DNA from: Methylobrevis albus
Lineage (GTDB): Bacteria; Pseudomonadota; Alphaproteobacteria; Rhizobiales; Pleomorphomonadaceae
Length of the DNA: 64,000 nucleotides
Direction of reading: 5' to 3'
Assembly: GCF_015904235.1 (NCBI RefSeq)
Contig: NZ_JADZLT010000050.1
Coordinates: forward strand, 186,001-250,000
In this document: piece by piece, positions 23,396 through 33,905 of the stretch
How the letters are laid out: every line of letters begins with the position of its first letter
Numbering within the stretch: the stretch's first letter is position 1
Position numbers and translations under genes: made by a program
The notes under the pieces: generated by a model
What the model saw: only the letters and a program-made list of their open reading frames with translations
Databases searched by the model: none
What the model was told of the DNA's origin: nothing

Positions 23396-24298
23396 ATGGC
23401 CCAAAGCAAGGCAGTCCCGAACCGAGGCTACGGGCGGTGGACCCCGTTCTGGTTCCTCGCGCCCGCCGTGAGCGCGCTGCTGCTCGTCGGCATCTACCCG
23501 ACGATCTTCGCGCTGGTCACCTCGTTCCGGCAGTACAACATCACCCGGCCGCGCGACGGCTATCCCTTCATCGGCTTCTCCAACTACGCCTCGGTGCTCA
23601 CCGACGGCACCTTCTGGACCAGCCTCGGGACGACCGCGCAGTTCTACCTCACCGTCCTGCCGGTGCAGATCGTGCTCGGACTGTCGATCGCCCTGCTGCT
23701 GCACAAGCCGGGGCTCGGCCTGCTGAAGTCGCTCGCCCGCGTCACGCTGGTCGTGCCGCTCGCCACCACCTATGCGGTGGTCGGCCTGATCGGGCGGCTG
23801 ATCTTCAACCGCGACTTCGGCGTCGCCAACCAGTTCCTCGACACGATCGGCATCGGCGGCTTCGACTGGCTCGGCTCGACGTCGGGCGCCTTCGCCGCCA
23901 TCGCGATCATGGACATCTGGCAGTGGACGCCGTTCTGCGCGCTGTTCTTCCTCGCCGGCCTGTCGATGGTGCCGGGCGAGATCGAGGAGGCGGCGCGGCT
24001 GGAGACGAGTTCCAAGCTCGCCATGCTGCGCTACGTCCAGCTGCCCTATCTGCTGCCCAGCCTGACCGCGCTCCTGATCCTGCGCTCGGCCGACGTGCTG
24101 AAGCTGTTCGACATGGTGTTCGTGATGACGCGCGGCGGCCCCGGCTCGGCGACCGACCTCATCTCGATCTACATCCAGCGTGTCGGCTTCCGCGTGTTCG
24201 ACCTCGGCATGGCCTCCGCCCAGGCGATCCTGCTGCTGATCCTCACCATCGTCATCAGCCGGCTCTACATCCGCGTCCTGTACAGGGAAAACTACTGA
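23396..24298 (+). CDS. Sugar/polyol ABC transporter permease (MalF type)
   Basis: 300-residue inner-membrane permease with six predicted helices (first at about residues 18-40, FWFLAPAVSALLLVGIYPTIFALV). The EAA loop EEAARLETSSKLAMLRYVQLPYLLPS lies near residues 197-222. It is of the CUT1 sugar transporter class. The stop TGA overlaps the next ATG by one base (TGATG), coupling it to the MalG-type partner. It lies 42 bp downstream of the SIS gene. Confidence 0.92.
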   Translation: MAQSKAVPNRGYGRWTPFWFLAPAVSALLLVGIYPTIFALVTSFRQYNITRPRDGYPFIGFSNYASVLTDGTFWTSLGTTAQFYLTVLPVQIVLGLSIALLLHKPGLGLLKSLARVTLVVPLATTYAVVGLIGRLIFNRDFGVANQFLDTIGIGGFDWLGSTSGAFAAIAIMDIWQWTPFCALFFLAGLSMVPGEIEEAARLETSSKLAMLRYVQLPYLLPSLTALLILRSADVLKLFDMVFVMTRGGPGSATDLISIYIQRVGFRVFDLGMASAQAILLLILTIVISRLYIRVLYRENY

Positions 24299-25116
24299 TG
24301 CGCCTCAGCAGCGGAACGTTCCTCCACGCGCTCGGGCTGACGGCGGTCGTCGTCTTCTCGCTGTTTCCCTTCTTCTGGATGGTTTCGGCCAGCTTCAAGT
24401 CGCAGACCGACATCCTGGCGTCGCCGCCGGTGTGGTTCTTCATGCCGACGCTCGACAACTACCGGGCGATCTTCGCGGAATCCCAGGTCGTCGGCGCCGT
24501 CGTCAACTCGCTGATCGTCGCCACGGCAACCACCCTGCTCTCGGTGCTGCTCGGCACGCCGGCCGCCTATGCGCTCGCCCGCTTCGAATTCCGCGGCAAG
24601 TCGGACCTCTGGTTCTGGTTCATCTCGAACCGCATGCTGAGCCCGATCGTGCTGGCGCTGCCGATCTACCTGCTCGCGCTGCAGCTCCGGCTGCTCGACA
24701 CGCACCTCGTGCTGATCCTCGTCTACCTCACCTTCAACCTGCCGATCGTGGTGTGGATCTGCACCGACCAGTTCAAGTCGATCCCCCCCGACATCGAGCA
24801 GGCGGCACGACTCGACGGCGCCGACCAGTTCACCATCTTCCGCAAGATCTACCTGCCGCTGGGTGCGCCCGGCATCGCGGTCTCGGCGATCTTCTCGTTC
24901 ATCTTCTCGTGGAACGAGCTGCTCTACGCGCTGGTGCTCACCCGCCGCGCGGTGCAGACCGCGCCGGTCGCCGCCACCAACTTCATGTCCGGCTACGAGC
25001 TGCCGTGGGGCAAGATCATGGCGACGGGCACGATCATCGTGCTGCCGGTGACGATCTTCGCGCTGATCGTGTCACGCCACATGGTGCGCGGCCTGACGAT
25101 GGGAGCGACGAAATGA
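24298..25116 (+). CDS. Sugar/polyol ABC transporter permease (MalG type)
   Basis: 272-residue second permease of the same importer. Its first helix (VVVFSLFPFFWMVSASFK) and the EAA loop (EQAARLDGADQFTIFRKIYLPLGAPG, about residues 167-192) match MalG/CUT1 permeases. It ends in an ATGA overlap with the isomerase gene (25113-25116). Together with the MalF-type protein and the UgpC-type ATPase it forms the membrane complex for the polyol-binding protein at 21328. Confidence 0.92.
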   Translation: MRLSSGTFLHALGLTAVVVFSLFPFFWMVSASFKSQTDILASPPVWFFMPTLDNYRAIFAESQVVGAVVNSLIVATATTLLSVLLGTPAAYALARFEFRGKSDLWFWFISNRMLSPIVLALPIYLLALQLRLLDTHLVLILVYLTFNLPIVVWICTDQFKSIPPDIEQAARLDGADQFTIFRKIYLPLGAPGIAVSAIFSFIFSWNELLYALVLTRRAVQTAPVAATNFMSGYELPWGKIMATGTIIVLPVTIFALIVSRHMVRGLTMGATK

Positions 25117-26024
25117 CGGAGAGCCGGCCGCTGGCCATCGGGATCAACCTCTCCTTCTGCGTCAAGCGCTGGGTGACGCCCGAGCTCTGGGCGCCGGTGG
25201 TGCGCGAGCGGCTCGGCCTCGACCTCGTGCAGTTCTCCTACGACCTCGCCGACCCGCTGTGGCCGGCGGCGGTGCTGGAGCGGCAGGCGGCCGCGATCCG
25301 GAATGTCTCCGCCGACCACGGCATCACGGTGCACAGCGCCTTCATCGGCCTCGCCCACTACACCTTCAACCAGCTGCTGCATCCCGACCCGGACGTGCGC
25401 GACTTCGCGCACGTGTGGCTGGAGCGGGCCTACGCCTTCGCCGCGGCCGCGGGCATCACCCGGGTCGGCGGCCCGCTCGGCGCGATTGCCTCGCGCGTCG
25501 ACGGCGCCGAGCCGGAGGCGCTGGATGAGCGCGAGTACGACGGGCTGGTCACCCGCATGCTGAGCCTCGCCGAGCGGGCGAAGGCCGAGGGCCTCACCGA
25601 GCTCTATGTCGAACCGACGCCGATGCGCCGCGAGTGGCCGTGGACGATCCCGCAGGCCCGCCGCATGATGCAGGACGTCGCGGGTGCGGCGGTGCCATGG
25701 CGGCTCTGCCCCGACTGGGGTCACGGCACGTTCCAGCCGCTCTATGGCGCGGGCGCGGACAGCATGGAGCCGTGGTTCGCCGGCCTCGCCGACGTCATCG
25801 GCGCCGTCCACATCCAGCAGACGGACTTCCAGTACGACCGGCACTGGGATTTCACCGTGCCCGGCGCGGTCGACCCCGCCGCGGCGGCGGCCGAACTCCG
25901 CCGCAACGGGCTCGGCGACGTTCCCGTCTTCCTCGAGGTCTTCTATCCCTTCGAGCGCGACGACCGGTCGATCCTCGAGGCGGTCGCCACCACGGCACAG
26001 ATCCTGAAAGGGGCGATGGCGTGA
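25113..26024 (+). CDS. Sugar phosphate isomerase/epimerase family protein (TIM barrel)
   Basis: 303-residue TIM-barrel protein of the AP-endonuclease-2-like family. Barrel strands show LDLVQFSYDLAD, ITVHSAFIGLAHYTFNQ, ITRVGGPLG, LTELYVEPTPMRREWPW, LCPDWGHG, VIGAVHIQQTDFQYDRHWDF and PVFLEVFYPFE. Acidic and His residues at the strand ends (E in VEPTP, D/H in PDWGHG, H in VHIQQ, E in FLEVF) sit where the divalent metal of such isomerases binds. It is coupled to the permease by a 4-bp overlap. In polyol operons these enzymes isomerise or epimerise keto-sugars or their phosphates; the exact substrate cannot be read from sequence. Confidence 0.85.
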   Translation: MTESRPLAIGINLSFCVKRWVTPELWAPVVRERLGLDLVQFSYDLADPLWPAAVLERQAAAIRNVSADHGITVHSAFIGLAHYTFNQLLHPDPDVRDFAHVWLERAYAFAAAAGITRVGGPLGAIASRVDGAEPEALDEREYDGLVTRMLSLAERAKAEGLTELYVEPTPMRREWPWTIPQARRMMQDVAGAAVPWRLCPDWGHGTFQPLYGAGADSMEPWFAGLADVIGAVHIQQTDFQYDRHWDFTVPGAVDPAAAAAELRRNGLGDVPVFLEVFYPFERDDRSILEAVATTAQILKGAMA

Positions 26025-26037
26025 GGAACGGCCGCCC

Positions 26038-27015
26038 ATGAGCACGATCTCGCCCGACGAAACCGGCCTCGCGCCGCAGGATTTCGCGACGCAGCAGGTG
26101 CGCGCGCGCGTCGCGTGGTTCTATTTCGTCGGCGCGCTGACGCAGCAGGAGATCGCCGACCGGCTCGGCCTGACGCGGCTGCGGGTCAACAAGATCCTCG
26201 GCCAGGTGCGCGCCGACGGCTCGGTGCTCGTCGACCTGCGCATGCCGCTCGCCGGCTGTGTCGATCTCGAGCAGCGGCTCGCCGAACGCTACGGTCTCGG
26301 CGAGGTCAGCGTCGTGCCCTCGCTCGACGACGAGGCGGAGCTGCAGCGGGTGGTCGGCGAGGCCGCCGCCATCATGCTCGACCGGCTGCTGCAGAACGGC
26401 ATGGGTCTCGGCATCGGCTGGGGCAATACGCTGAAGGCGGGCCTGCGCCGGCTGACCCCGCGCGTGCTGCCCGACAGCTGGGTGACGTCGATCATGGGCG
26501 GGCTGACGCGCGGGTCGGGTTCGAGCACCTTCGAGGTCGCGACCGGCTACGCGCGGGCGATCTCGGCCGAGTGCTACTACCTCACGGCGCCGCTGTATTT
26601 TCCGACCGTCGAGAGCCGCGAGGCGCTGCTCGCCCACCACGGCATCCGCGAAAGCATGCGGCGGGCGCGCGCGGCCGACATCGCGCTCGTCACCTGCGGC
26701 GACATGACGGCTCGCTCGCTGCTGGTGAAGACGCCGACCGTCTCGGAAAACCTCGAGGGCCTGCTGGCGGCGGGCGCCGTCGGCGACCTGCTCGGCGTGT
26801 TCCTCGGCAAGGACGGCCTGCCCGTCGACCACCCGCTCAACGAGCGCGTTCTCAGCCTGACGCCGGAAGAGCTCCGCTCCGTGCCGCATCCCATTCTCGC
26901 GTCGGGTGGCAGCTACAAGACCGAGATCATCCGGGCCGTGCTGAAGGCCGGCTACGTCAAGCATCTCGCCGTGGACGAACGCTGCGCCGAAGCCCTTCTC
27001 GACGATCGCCGCTGA
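26038..27015 (+). CDS. SorC/DeoR-type sugar-binding transcriptional regulator
   Basis: 325 residues. A helix-turn-helix lies at about residues 21-58 ([31 protein letters not shown]). A SorC sugar-binding domain follows ([101 protein letters not shown]). This is the EryD/SorC class, which senses phosphorylated sugars or free polyols. It is embedded in the polyol operon between the isomerase and ATPase genes, so it probably controls the operon in response to a pathway metabolite. The operator was not identified. Confidence 0.92.
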   Translation: MSTISPDETGLAPQDFATQQVRARVAWFYFVGALTQQEIADRLGLTRLRVNKILGQVRADGSVLVDLRMPLAGCVDLEQRLAERYGLGEVSVVPSLDDEAELQRVVGEAAAIMLDRLLQNGMGLGIGWGNTLKAGLRRLTPRVLPDSWVTSIMGGLTRGSGSSTFEVATGYARAISAECYYLTAPLYFPTVESREALLAHHGIRESMRRARAADIALVTCGDMTARSLLVKTPTVSENLEGLLAAGAVGDLLGVFLGKDGLPVDHPLNERVLSLTPEELRSVPHPILASGGSYKTEIIRAVLKAGYVKHLAVDERCAEALLDDRR

Positions 27016-27053
27016 CCGCGCGCGACCGAAGCCCCCACCGGAGTTCCCGACCG

Positions 27054-28139
<1,086 letters not shown>

Positions 28140-28162
28140 ACCGCCGCGCCCGGAGTACCCTG

Positions 28163-29206
28163 ATGATCGCGCTGGTCCTTGAAAGGCAAGGCGAGCTCGC
28201 GCTGCGCGAGATCGACCTGCCCACCACCGTCGGCCCCGACGACGTGAAGATCGCCATCGACACGGTGGGCGTCTGCGGCAGCGACGTCCATTACTACACC
28301 CACGGCCACATCGGCGCCTTCGTGGTGCGCGAGCCGATGGTGCTCGGCCACGAGGCGGCCGGCACGGTGCTCGCGATCGGCGAGCGGGTGCGCGGCCTGA
28401 AGCCGGGCGACCGGGTCTGCATGGAGCCGGGCGTTCCCAACATGTCGTCGCGCGCGTCGAAGCTCGGCATCTACAACGTCGATCCCGACGTCCGCTTCTG
28501 GGCGACGCCGCCGGTGCACGGCATCCTGACGCCCGAGGTCGTCCACCCGGCGGCCTTCACCTACAAGCTGCCCGACACGGTCTCCTTCGCCGAGGGCGCG
28601 ATGGTGGAGCCCTTCGCGGTCGGCATGCAGGCGGCGACGCGGGCGCGGATCGTGCCGGGCGACGTCGCCGTCGTCATCGGCTGCGGCCCGATCGGCATCA
28701 TGACGGCCCTCGCGGCGCTGGCCGGCGGCTGCTCGCAGGTGCTGATTTCCGACCTCAGCGCGCCGAAGCTCGAGATCGCCGGCCGCTATCCGGGCATCAC
28801 GCCGGTGAACATCTCGACCGCTTCGCTGAAAGACGCCGTCGATGCGGCGACCGACGGTTGGGGCGCCGACGTGATCTTCGAGGCGAGCGGCAGCCCGCGC
28901 GCCTACACCGGCATCTTCGACCTGATGCGGCCGGGCGGCGTGCTGGTGCTGGTCGGGCTGCCGGTCGAGCCGGTCGCCTTCGACGTGCCGGCCTCGATCG
29001 TCAAGGAGGCGCGCATCGAGACGGTGTTCCGCTACGCCAACAACTTCGACCGGGCAGTGAACCTGATCGCGTCCGGCAAGGTCGATCTGAAACCGCTCAT
29101 CACCGAGACCTTCGACTTCACCGACAGCATCGCCGCCTTCGAGCGCGCGGCGAAGGGCCTGCCCGCCGACGTGAAGCTGCAGATCCGCATGCCGGGCCGG
29201 AACTGA
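28163..29206 (+). CDS. Zinc-dependent polyol dehydrogenase, xylitol dehydrogenase (D-xylulose reductase)-like
   Basis: 347-residue medium-chain dehydrogenase. Catalytic zinc ligands are visible: Cys38 ([10 protein letters not shown]), His63-Glu64 (LGHEAAG) and the Glu of [18 protein letters not shown] is the Rossmann glycine motif. The four-cysteine structural zinc lobe is absent, replaced by [21 protein letters not shown], as in rhizobial and sorbitol/xylitol dehydrogenases. [25 protein letters not shown] is characteristic of NAD-dependent xylitol dehydrogenases (xylitol to D-xylulose), though D-arabitol or other pentitols and hexitols are possible. The downstream SDR and kinase fit pentitol oxidation followed by phosphorylation. 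Confidence 0.88.
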   Translation: MIALVLERQGELALREIDLPTTVGPDDVKIAIDTVGVCGSDVHYYTHGHIGAFVVREPMVLGHEAAGTVLAIGERVRGLKPGDRVCMEPGVPNMSSRASKLGIYNVDPDVRFWATPPVHGILTPEVVHPAAFTYKLPDTVSFAEGAMVEPFAVGMQAATRARIVPGDVAVVIGCGPIGIMTALAALAGGCSQVLISDLSAPKLEIAGRYPGITPVNISTASLKDAVDAATDGWGADVIFEASGSPRAYTGIFDLMRPGGVLVLVGLPVEPVAFDVPASIVKEARIETVFRYANNFDRAVNLIASGKVDLKPLITETFDFTDSIAAFERAAKGLPADVKLQIRMPGRN

Positions 29207-29297
29207 TGCCGGCGGGCCGGCGGCGCTGCCGCCGGTCCTCCTGGCCCCGGGACCCAACTCTTCCAGCCCTCTCCCAACTTCTGTCCGGAGGCACGCG

Positions 29298-30026
29298 ATG
29301 CCCGATCTCATGAAGGACAAGGTCGTCGCCATCACCGGGGCGGCGTCCGGCATCGGTCTCGCCTGCGCGAAAGCCCTCGTCGCGGAAGGCGCGACCGTGA
29401 TGCTGATCGACCGGGCGCAGGACCGGCTCGAGGCCTGCGCGGCCGACCTCGGCCCCCGCGCGCTGCCGCTCGTCTGCGATCTGCTCGACGGCGCACAGGT
29501 GTCCGGCCTGCTGCCGCGGATCCTCGACCTCGCCGGCCGGCTCGACGTGTTCCACGCCAATGCGGGGGCCTATGTCGGCGGGCCGGTCGCCGAGGGCGAT
29601 CCCGACGTCTGGGACCGCATGCTGAACCTCAACATCAACGCGGCGTTCCGATCGGTGCACGCGGTGCTGCCGCACATGATCGCGCAGCGGAGCGGCGACA
29701 TCCTGTTCACGAGTTCGATCGCCGGCGTGGTGCCGGTGGTCTGGGAGCCGATCTACACCGCCTCGAAGTTCGCCGTGCAGGCCTTCGTGCACAGCACGCG
29801 GCGCCAGGTGGCGCCGCACGGCGTGCGCGTCGGCGCGGTGCTGCCGGGTCCCGTGGTGACGGCGCTGCTCGACGACTGGCCGAAGGCGAAGATGGAAGAG
29901 GCGCTGGCGAACGGCAGCCTGATGCAGCCCGAGGAGGTCGCCGCGGCTGTCCTCTTCATGCTGACCCGCCCGCGCGGCGTGGTCGTGCGCGACCTGGTGC
30001 TGCTTCCAAACGCGGTCGATCTGTGA
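29298..30026 (+). CDS. Short-chain dehydrogenase, ribitol 2-dehydrogenase-like
   Basis: 242-residue classical SDR. The cofactor motif TGAASGIG is at residues 13-20, NAG at 88-90, with Ser140 and YTASK (Tyr153, Lys157) as the catalytic group. IDR at 37-39 after the second strand favours NAD over NADP. The C-terminal half ([23 protein letters not shown]) resembles ribitol dehydrogenases of rhizobial polyol loci. With the FGGY kinase next to it, ribitol to D-ribulose to D-ribulose 5-phosphate is the simplest reading. The substrate is inferred, not proved by sequence. Confidence 0.85.
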   Translation: MPDLMKDKVVAITGAASGIGLACAKALVAEGATVMLIDRAQDRLEACAADLGPRALPLVCDLLDGAQVSGLLPRILDLAGRLDVFHANAGAYVGGPVAEGDPDVWDRMLNLNINAAFRSVHAVLPHMIAQRSGDILFTSSIAGVVPVVWEPIYTASKFAVQAFVHSTRRQVAPHGVRVGAVLPGPVVTALLDDWPKAKMEEALANGSLMQPEEVAAAVLFMLTRPRGVVVRDLVLLPNAVDL

Positions 30027-30062
30027 TCCTCCTTCCCCTGCGGATGGCAGGAGCGACGGTGG

Positions 30063-31673
30063 ATGGCTGACGGCCCTCATTTTCTCGGCATCGACGTCGG
30101 CACGGGCAGCGCCCGCGCCGGACTGTTCGACGAACGGGGCGAATGCCTCGGCACCGGCAAGCAGGACATCTCGCTCTTCCGCGACGGCGGCGCGATGGTC
30201 GAGCAGTCGAGCGGCGAGATCTGGGCTGCGGTCTGCACCGCCGTCCGGCAGGCGCTGGCGGCCGCGGACGTCGCGGGCGACAGCGTCGCCGGCATCGGCT
30301 TCGACGCCACCTGCTCGCTGGTCGTGCTCGGACCGGACGGCGCCTCGCTGCCGGTCGGCCCATCGGAGGATCCGGCCCGCGACATCATCGTCTGGATGGA
30401 CCACCGCGCCGTCGCCGAGGCCGAGCGGATCAACGCACTGGCACCGGCGGTGCTGCGCTACGTCGGCGGGCGCATCTCGCCCGAGATGCAGACGCCCAAG
30501 CTCCTGTGGCTGAAGGAAAACCGGCCGGAGATCTTCACCGCCGCCGGCCATTTCCTCGACCTCGCCGACTTCCTCACCTTCCGGGCGACGGGCGACCTCG
30601 CGCGCTCGATGTGCACCGTCACCTGCAAGTGGACCTATGTCGCGCACGAGGCGCGCTGGGACCCGGACTATTTCCGCGCGGTCGGCCTCGGCGAACTCGC
30701 CGACGAGGATTTTGCCCGTATCGGCACCACCATCGTGCAGCCCGGCACCCCGGTCGGCGCCGGCCTCACCGTGCGCGCGGCCGCGGAGCTCGGCCTCTCC
30801 CCCGGCACGCCGGTTTCGGCGGGGATGATCGACGCCCATGCCGGCGGCATCGGCACGGTCGGCATCGGCGGCGTGCCGGAGCAAAACCTCGCCTATGTGT
30901 TCGGCACCTCGTCCTGCACGCTGCTGTCGACGGCCGAGCCGGTGTTCGTGCCGGGTGTCTGGGGGCCGTATTACTCGGTGATGGTGCCGGGACTCTGGAT
31001 CAACGAGGGCGGGCAGAGCGCCGCCGGGGCGGCGATCGACCAACTGGTGCGCCTGCATCCGGCCTATCCGGAGGCGATGCAGCAGGCGCGCGAAAGCGGC
31101 ACCTCGCTGCCCGTGCTGCTGGCGGAGCAGGCGGCCGCGCGCTTCGACGATCCGTCGGCGGCGGTGGCCGCGCTGAAGGGACTGCACGTCGTGCCCGAGT
31201 TCCTCGGCAACCGGGCGCCGTTCGCCGATCCGCATGCGCGCGCGGTCGTCGCCGGGCTCGGCATGGAGACGGACGCCGATCACCTCGTGCTGCTCTATGT
31301 CGCCGGCCTCTTCGGCATCGGCTACGGCCTGCGCCAGATTCTCGAAGCCCAGGCGGACGCCGGGGCGCCGACAGAGCGGATCGTGATCAGCGGCGGTGCG
31401 GGCCAGAGCGCTTTCGTGCGCCAGCTGCTCGCCGACGCCGCGGGCAAGCCGGTCGTCGCGCCGCTCACCACCGAGCCGGTGCTGCTCGGCGCCGCGACGC
31501 TCGGGGCGACCGCGGCGGGGGCCTTCCCGGGCCTCCGTGAGGCGATGTCCGCCCTCAGCGGTGCCGGCGCCGTCTATGAGCCGGCCGCCGGCGCGATCCG
31601 CGCCCAGCACGACCGGCGGTTCGCCACCTTCTGCGCGCTGCAGGACCTGGTGCGCGGCGCGCGATCACACTGA
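30063..31673 (+). CDS. FGGY-family pentulose kinase (D-ribulokinase-like)
   Basis: 536 residues. The N-terminal ATPase lobe shows GIDVGTGSARAGLFD (phosphate-1 motif) and GFDATCSLVVLGPDG, and WMDHRAVAEAERINAL is characteristic of the FGGY pentulose/ribulokinase group. The C-terminal lobe has AYVFGTSSCTLLST, GLWINEGGQSAAG and the adenosine motif RIVISGGAGQSAFVRQLLADAAGKPV. It probably phosphorylates the ketopentose made by the two dehydrogenases upstream, feeding the pentose phosphate pathway. It is the last gene of the operon; the transcript meets the convergent BLUF gene, with a small inverted repeat spanning the stop. Confidence 0.88.
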   Translation: MADGPHFLGIDVGTGSARAGLFDERGECLGTGKQDISLFRDGGAMVEQSSGEIWAAVCTAVRQALAAADVAGDSVAGIGFDATCSLVVLGPDGASLPVGPSEDPARDIIVWMDHRAVAEAERINALAPAVLRYVGGRISPEMQTPKLLWLKENRPEIFTAAGHFLDLADFLTFRATGDLARSMCTVTCKWTYVAHEARWDPDYFRAVGLGELADEDFARIGTTIVQPGTPVGAGLTVRAAAELGLSPGTPVSAGMIDAHAGGIGTVGIGGVPEQNLAYVFGTSSCTLLSTAEPVFVPGVWGPYYSVMVPGLWINEGGQSAAGAAIDQLVRLHPAYPEAMQQARESGTSLPVLLAEQAAARFDDPSAAVAALKGLHVVPEFLGNRAPFADPHARAVVAGLGMETDADHLVLLYVAGLFGIGYGLRQILEAQADAGAPTERIVISGGAGQSAFVRQLLADAAGKPVVAPLTTEPVLLGAATLGATAAGAFPGLREAMSALSGAGAVYEPAAGAIRAQHDRRFATFCALQDLVRGARSH

Positions 31674-31695
31674 CCGGACCACTCCTCTCCGGTCA
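31671..31695. terminator. Inverted repeat between convergent kinase and BLUF genes
   Basis: TGACCGGA (31671-31678) and TCCGGTCA (31688-31695) form an 8-bp stem with a 9-base loop, beginning at the kinase stop codon and ending just before the BLUF stop at 31700. There is no T run on either strand, so it would be a weak bidirectional terminator at best. Confidence 0.4.
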
Positions 31696-31699
31696 GCCG

Positions 31700-32245
31700 T
31701 CATCCGGTTGTCGGGACCCGCGGCGACGGCGGCGCCGGGCGAACCTTGATCGTCTCGCCGGCCCTTGGCGCCGGCTTCGGCGGCGGCGCGGCGGCCGCAT
31801 GGCGTGACGAGATCACGAACGGGTTCTCGCCGGTGACAAACTCGGCGACGAGGTTCTCGACGCTTTCCGCCGTCATCCGCGAAGGGTCGAGCGCGCCCAT
31901 GATCGCGTGGCGCAGGTAGAGCGCATCGGCCTGCTCGGAGTGACCGGCGTAGCCGACCGACCAGCCGAGGAAGAGGCGTTCGTTGATCGGCGCCGCCGAG
32001 AGCAGCACCATGTTCTTCTGGCGGGCATCGGACGCGATGCTCCACACCGTACGCGACAGCAGGCTGCGTTCGCCCTCCATCACCTGCACGAAGTAGCGCT
32101 CGTTGAACACCAGCGCACCGGTGATGCCGGAGGCCAGCGTATAGCGGCTGCAGGCGGCGAGGATCGCCTTGATCTCGCTGGCGATGGGGCGCTCCCCGGC
32201 GCCCATGTTGTTGTCGCTGTAGAAGCTCATCCTGAACAAGTACAT
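31700..32245 (-). CDS. BLUF-domain-like protein 1 (flavin photosensor fold, altered)
   Basis: 181 residues. Residues 1-100 follow the BLUF fold: MYLFRMSFYSDN strand, EIKAILAACSRYTLASGITGALVFNERYFVQVMEGE, then SIASDARQ and RLFLGWSVGYAG. The flavin-coupled Gln (Gln54) and Trp95 are kept. The Tyr of canonical BLUF (position 8) is Phe followed by Tyr9, and the flavin-binding Asn (SynPixD Asn32) aligns with Thr36. After a helical cap (about 105-140) the tail is proline-rich. No effector domain is present, so any signal must pass through a partner. A second BLUF paralogue lies 148 bp upstream on the same strand. Confidence 0.8.
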   Translation of the reverse strand: MYLFRMSFYSDNNMGAGERPIASEIKAILAACSRYTLASGITGALVFNERYFVQVMEGERSLLSRTVWSIASDARQKNMVLLSAAPINERLFLGWSVGYAGHSEQADALYLRHAIMGALDPSRMTAESVENLVAEFVTGENPFVISSRHAAAAPPPKPAPRAGETIKVRPAPPSPRVPTTG

Positions 32246-32393
32246 CGCACTTTTTCCATCTGCTGGACCGGCCTTGCGGCCCGTCCCGTCCGGCGCCTGG
32301 CCCCTCGCCGGCGTCGGTCGTCGGCGCGGGCGGCGCCCGGCCGTCGTCTCCGCTGCGGCAGCGCCGGATCGCGTGCCGCCCGTCGCTGCGCTC

Positions 32394-33041
32394 TCACGCG
32401 TCCTCGGCCCGGGGCGCCGCCTGCACCCGGAAGGCGGCGGCGCCGCTCCGGATCGGCAGCGGCGGCGGGCGGTTGGCCGGCTCCGGCGGCTTCACCAGCG
32501 TGGCGGCGACCGCCGCATTGCGCGGCCGCGGCGCCGGCTCCGGCGCGGCGCCCGGCTCCGGCTCCACCTGAGGCACCTGCGCGGCGGCCGTGAAGGCCGG
32601 TGCATGGTGGATACCCGCGCCCTCCATGCGGACCATCTGCGCCAGCAGCGACACCAGGCTGTCGACCGTCATGCGCGACGGGTCGAACCCCGCCGTGATG
32701 CCGTAACGGAGATAGAGCCGCTCCATCTCCTCGGACTGGCCGGCATAGGCGAGCGCCCAGTCGGCGAAGCGGCGCTGGCCGACCGCGCCGAACTGCAGCA
32801 GCGTGACATCGGCATGGCGATGATCGCACACGATGCGGCGGAGGGTGCTCGACACGTGAATGCGGTCGCCCTCGAGGACGCCGGCAAAGAGCCGCTCGCT
32901 GAATGCCAGCGCGCCGGTGAGCGACGCGGCCGGATTGCTGCGATCACAAGCCGCCTGGATCGCCCGGATCTCGTGGGCGAACGGCAGCTCCAGATCGAGG
33001 ATCCGGTTCCGGCTGACATAGACGAGGCGAACGAGGTGCAT
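32394..33041 (-). CDS. BLUF-domain-like protein 2 (flavin photosensor fold, altered)
   Basis: 215 residues. The BLUF fold spans residues 1-100: MHLVRLVYVSRNR, ACDRSNPAASLTGALAFSERLFAGVLEGD, CDHRHADVTLL and RRFADWALAYAG. Tyr8 and Asn36 (SynPixD Asn32) are kept, but the photoactive Gln (SynPixD Gln50) aligns with Gly54, so classical Gln-rotation photochemistry should be impossible. The helical cap RLYLRYGITAGFDPSRMTVDSLVSLLAQMV resembles that of the neighbour, showing they are duplicates. A proline/alanine-rich tail follows. The start at 33041 has TGGAGGACG upstream. The likely partner is the adjacent BLUF protein, which has the complementary set of residues. Confidence 0.8.
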   Translation of the reverse strand: MHLVRLVYVSRNRILDLELPFAHEIRAIQAACDRSNPAASLTGALAFSERLFAGVLEGDRIHVSSTLRRIVCDHRHADVTLLQFGAVGQRRFADWALAYAGQSEEMERLYLRYGITAGFDPSRMTVDSLVSLLAQMVRMEGAGIHHAPAFTAAAQVPQVEPEPGAAPEPAPRPRNAAVAATLVKPPEPANRPPPLPIRSGAAAFRVQAAPRAEDA

Positions 33042-33299
33042 CGATCGTCCTCCAGGCGTTTCCCGCCGGCTGCCGGAGCTTGTCGCCCGGTCCGCCGGCA
33101 GATCGCTGCGGTCCGGCGCACGACCCGCACGGGCCGGCCTCCGCCGCAGCAACCTCGGACGTCAGCGTGAGACCGAAGGCATGAAGAAAGCGTTTTCGCC
33201 GCCCGGCGCAGGAAACAGCCGGCCCGGCTTGTCCACAGCCGCCGTTGTCCGCTACAGCCGGACCCGACCGCCGATGCTCCCGAGAGGCCAGATCCGCCC

Positions 33300-33905
33300 A
33301 TGCCGACACCCGATCCCGGCGCCCCCGCCCTGCCCCGCATCGTCAGCCGCCGCCGTCTGCATGGCGGCTGGAACCGGCTCGACGTGGTCGAGATCGATCT
33401 CGGCGACGGCGTCAGCATCGTGCGCGAGGTCGTCGACCACGGCGACGGCGCCGCCGCGCTGGTGTTCGATCCGCTGCGCCGCACTGCGCTGATGGTGCGG
33501 CAGGTGCGCGCCGGCAAGCTCGACCGGGAGGGCGGCGACGGGCTGATGCTGGAGGTGCCGGCCGGTCTCGTCGACCCCGGCGAGGTACCGGCTGAAACCG
33601 CGCGCCGCGAGATCGGCGAGGAGACCGGCTGCGTCGTCGGAGAGCTCCGGCCGGTCGTGGTCGCCTACCCCTCGGGCGGCAGCCTTTCCGAGCGCCTGTC
33701 GCTCTTCCTCGCCGAGGCCGACCTTGGGTCGGCTGGCGGCGCCGGCTTCGGTCTCGCCGCCGAGGGCGAGCAGATCGAGGTGGTGATCGTGCCGCTCGCC
33801 GAACTCGCCGCGGCGGCAGATGCCGGAAATGTTGACGATTTGAAAAGCTTTGCGCTGATCCAGACGCTGCGACTGCGACGTCCCGAGCTGTTTTCCGCGA
33901 CGTGA
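33300..33905 (+). CDS. Nudix hydrolase (ADP-ribose pyrophosphatase-like)
   Basis: 201 residues. The complete Nudix box GLVDPGEVPAETARREIGEETGC lies at about residues 88-110 (GX5EX7REUXEEXG). It is preceded by LMLEVPAG and RTALMVRQVRAG, as in ADP-ribose or GDP-mannose pyrophosphatases (NudF/NudK-like). EGEQIEVVIVPLAEL follows, the usual E-x-I-E-V strand of that subgroup. It hydrolyses a nucleoside diphosphate linked to another moiety, with Mg2+, in the cytosol. It is transcribed divergently from the BLUF pair with a 258-bp gap; no operon partner is evident. Confidence 0.87.
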   Translation: MPTPDPGAPALPRIVSRRRLHGGWNRLDVVEIDLGDGVSIVREVVDHGDGAAALVFDPLRRTALMVRQVRAGKLDREGGDGLMLEVPAGLVDPGEVPAETARREIGEETGCVVGELRPVVVAYPSGGSLSERLSLFLAEADLGSAGGAGFGLAAEGEQIEVVIVPLAELAAAADAGNVDDLKSFALIQTLRLRRPELFSAT

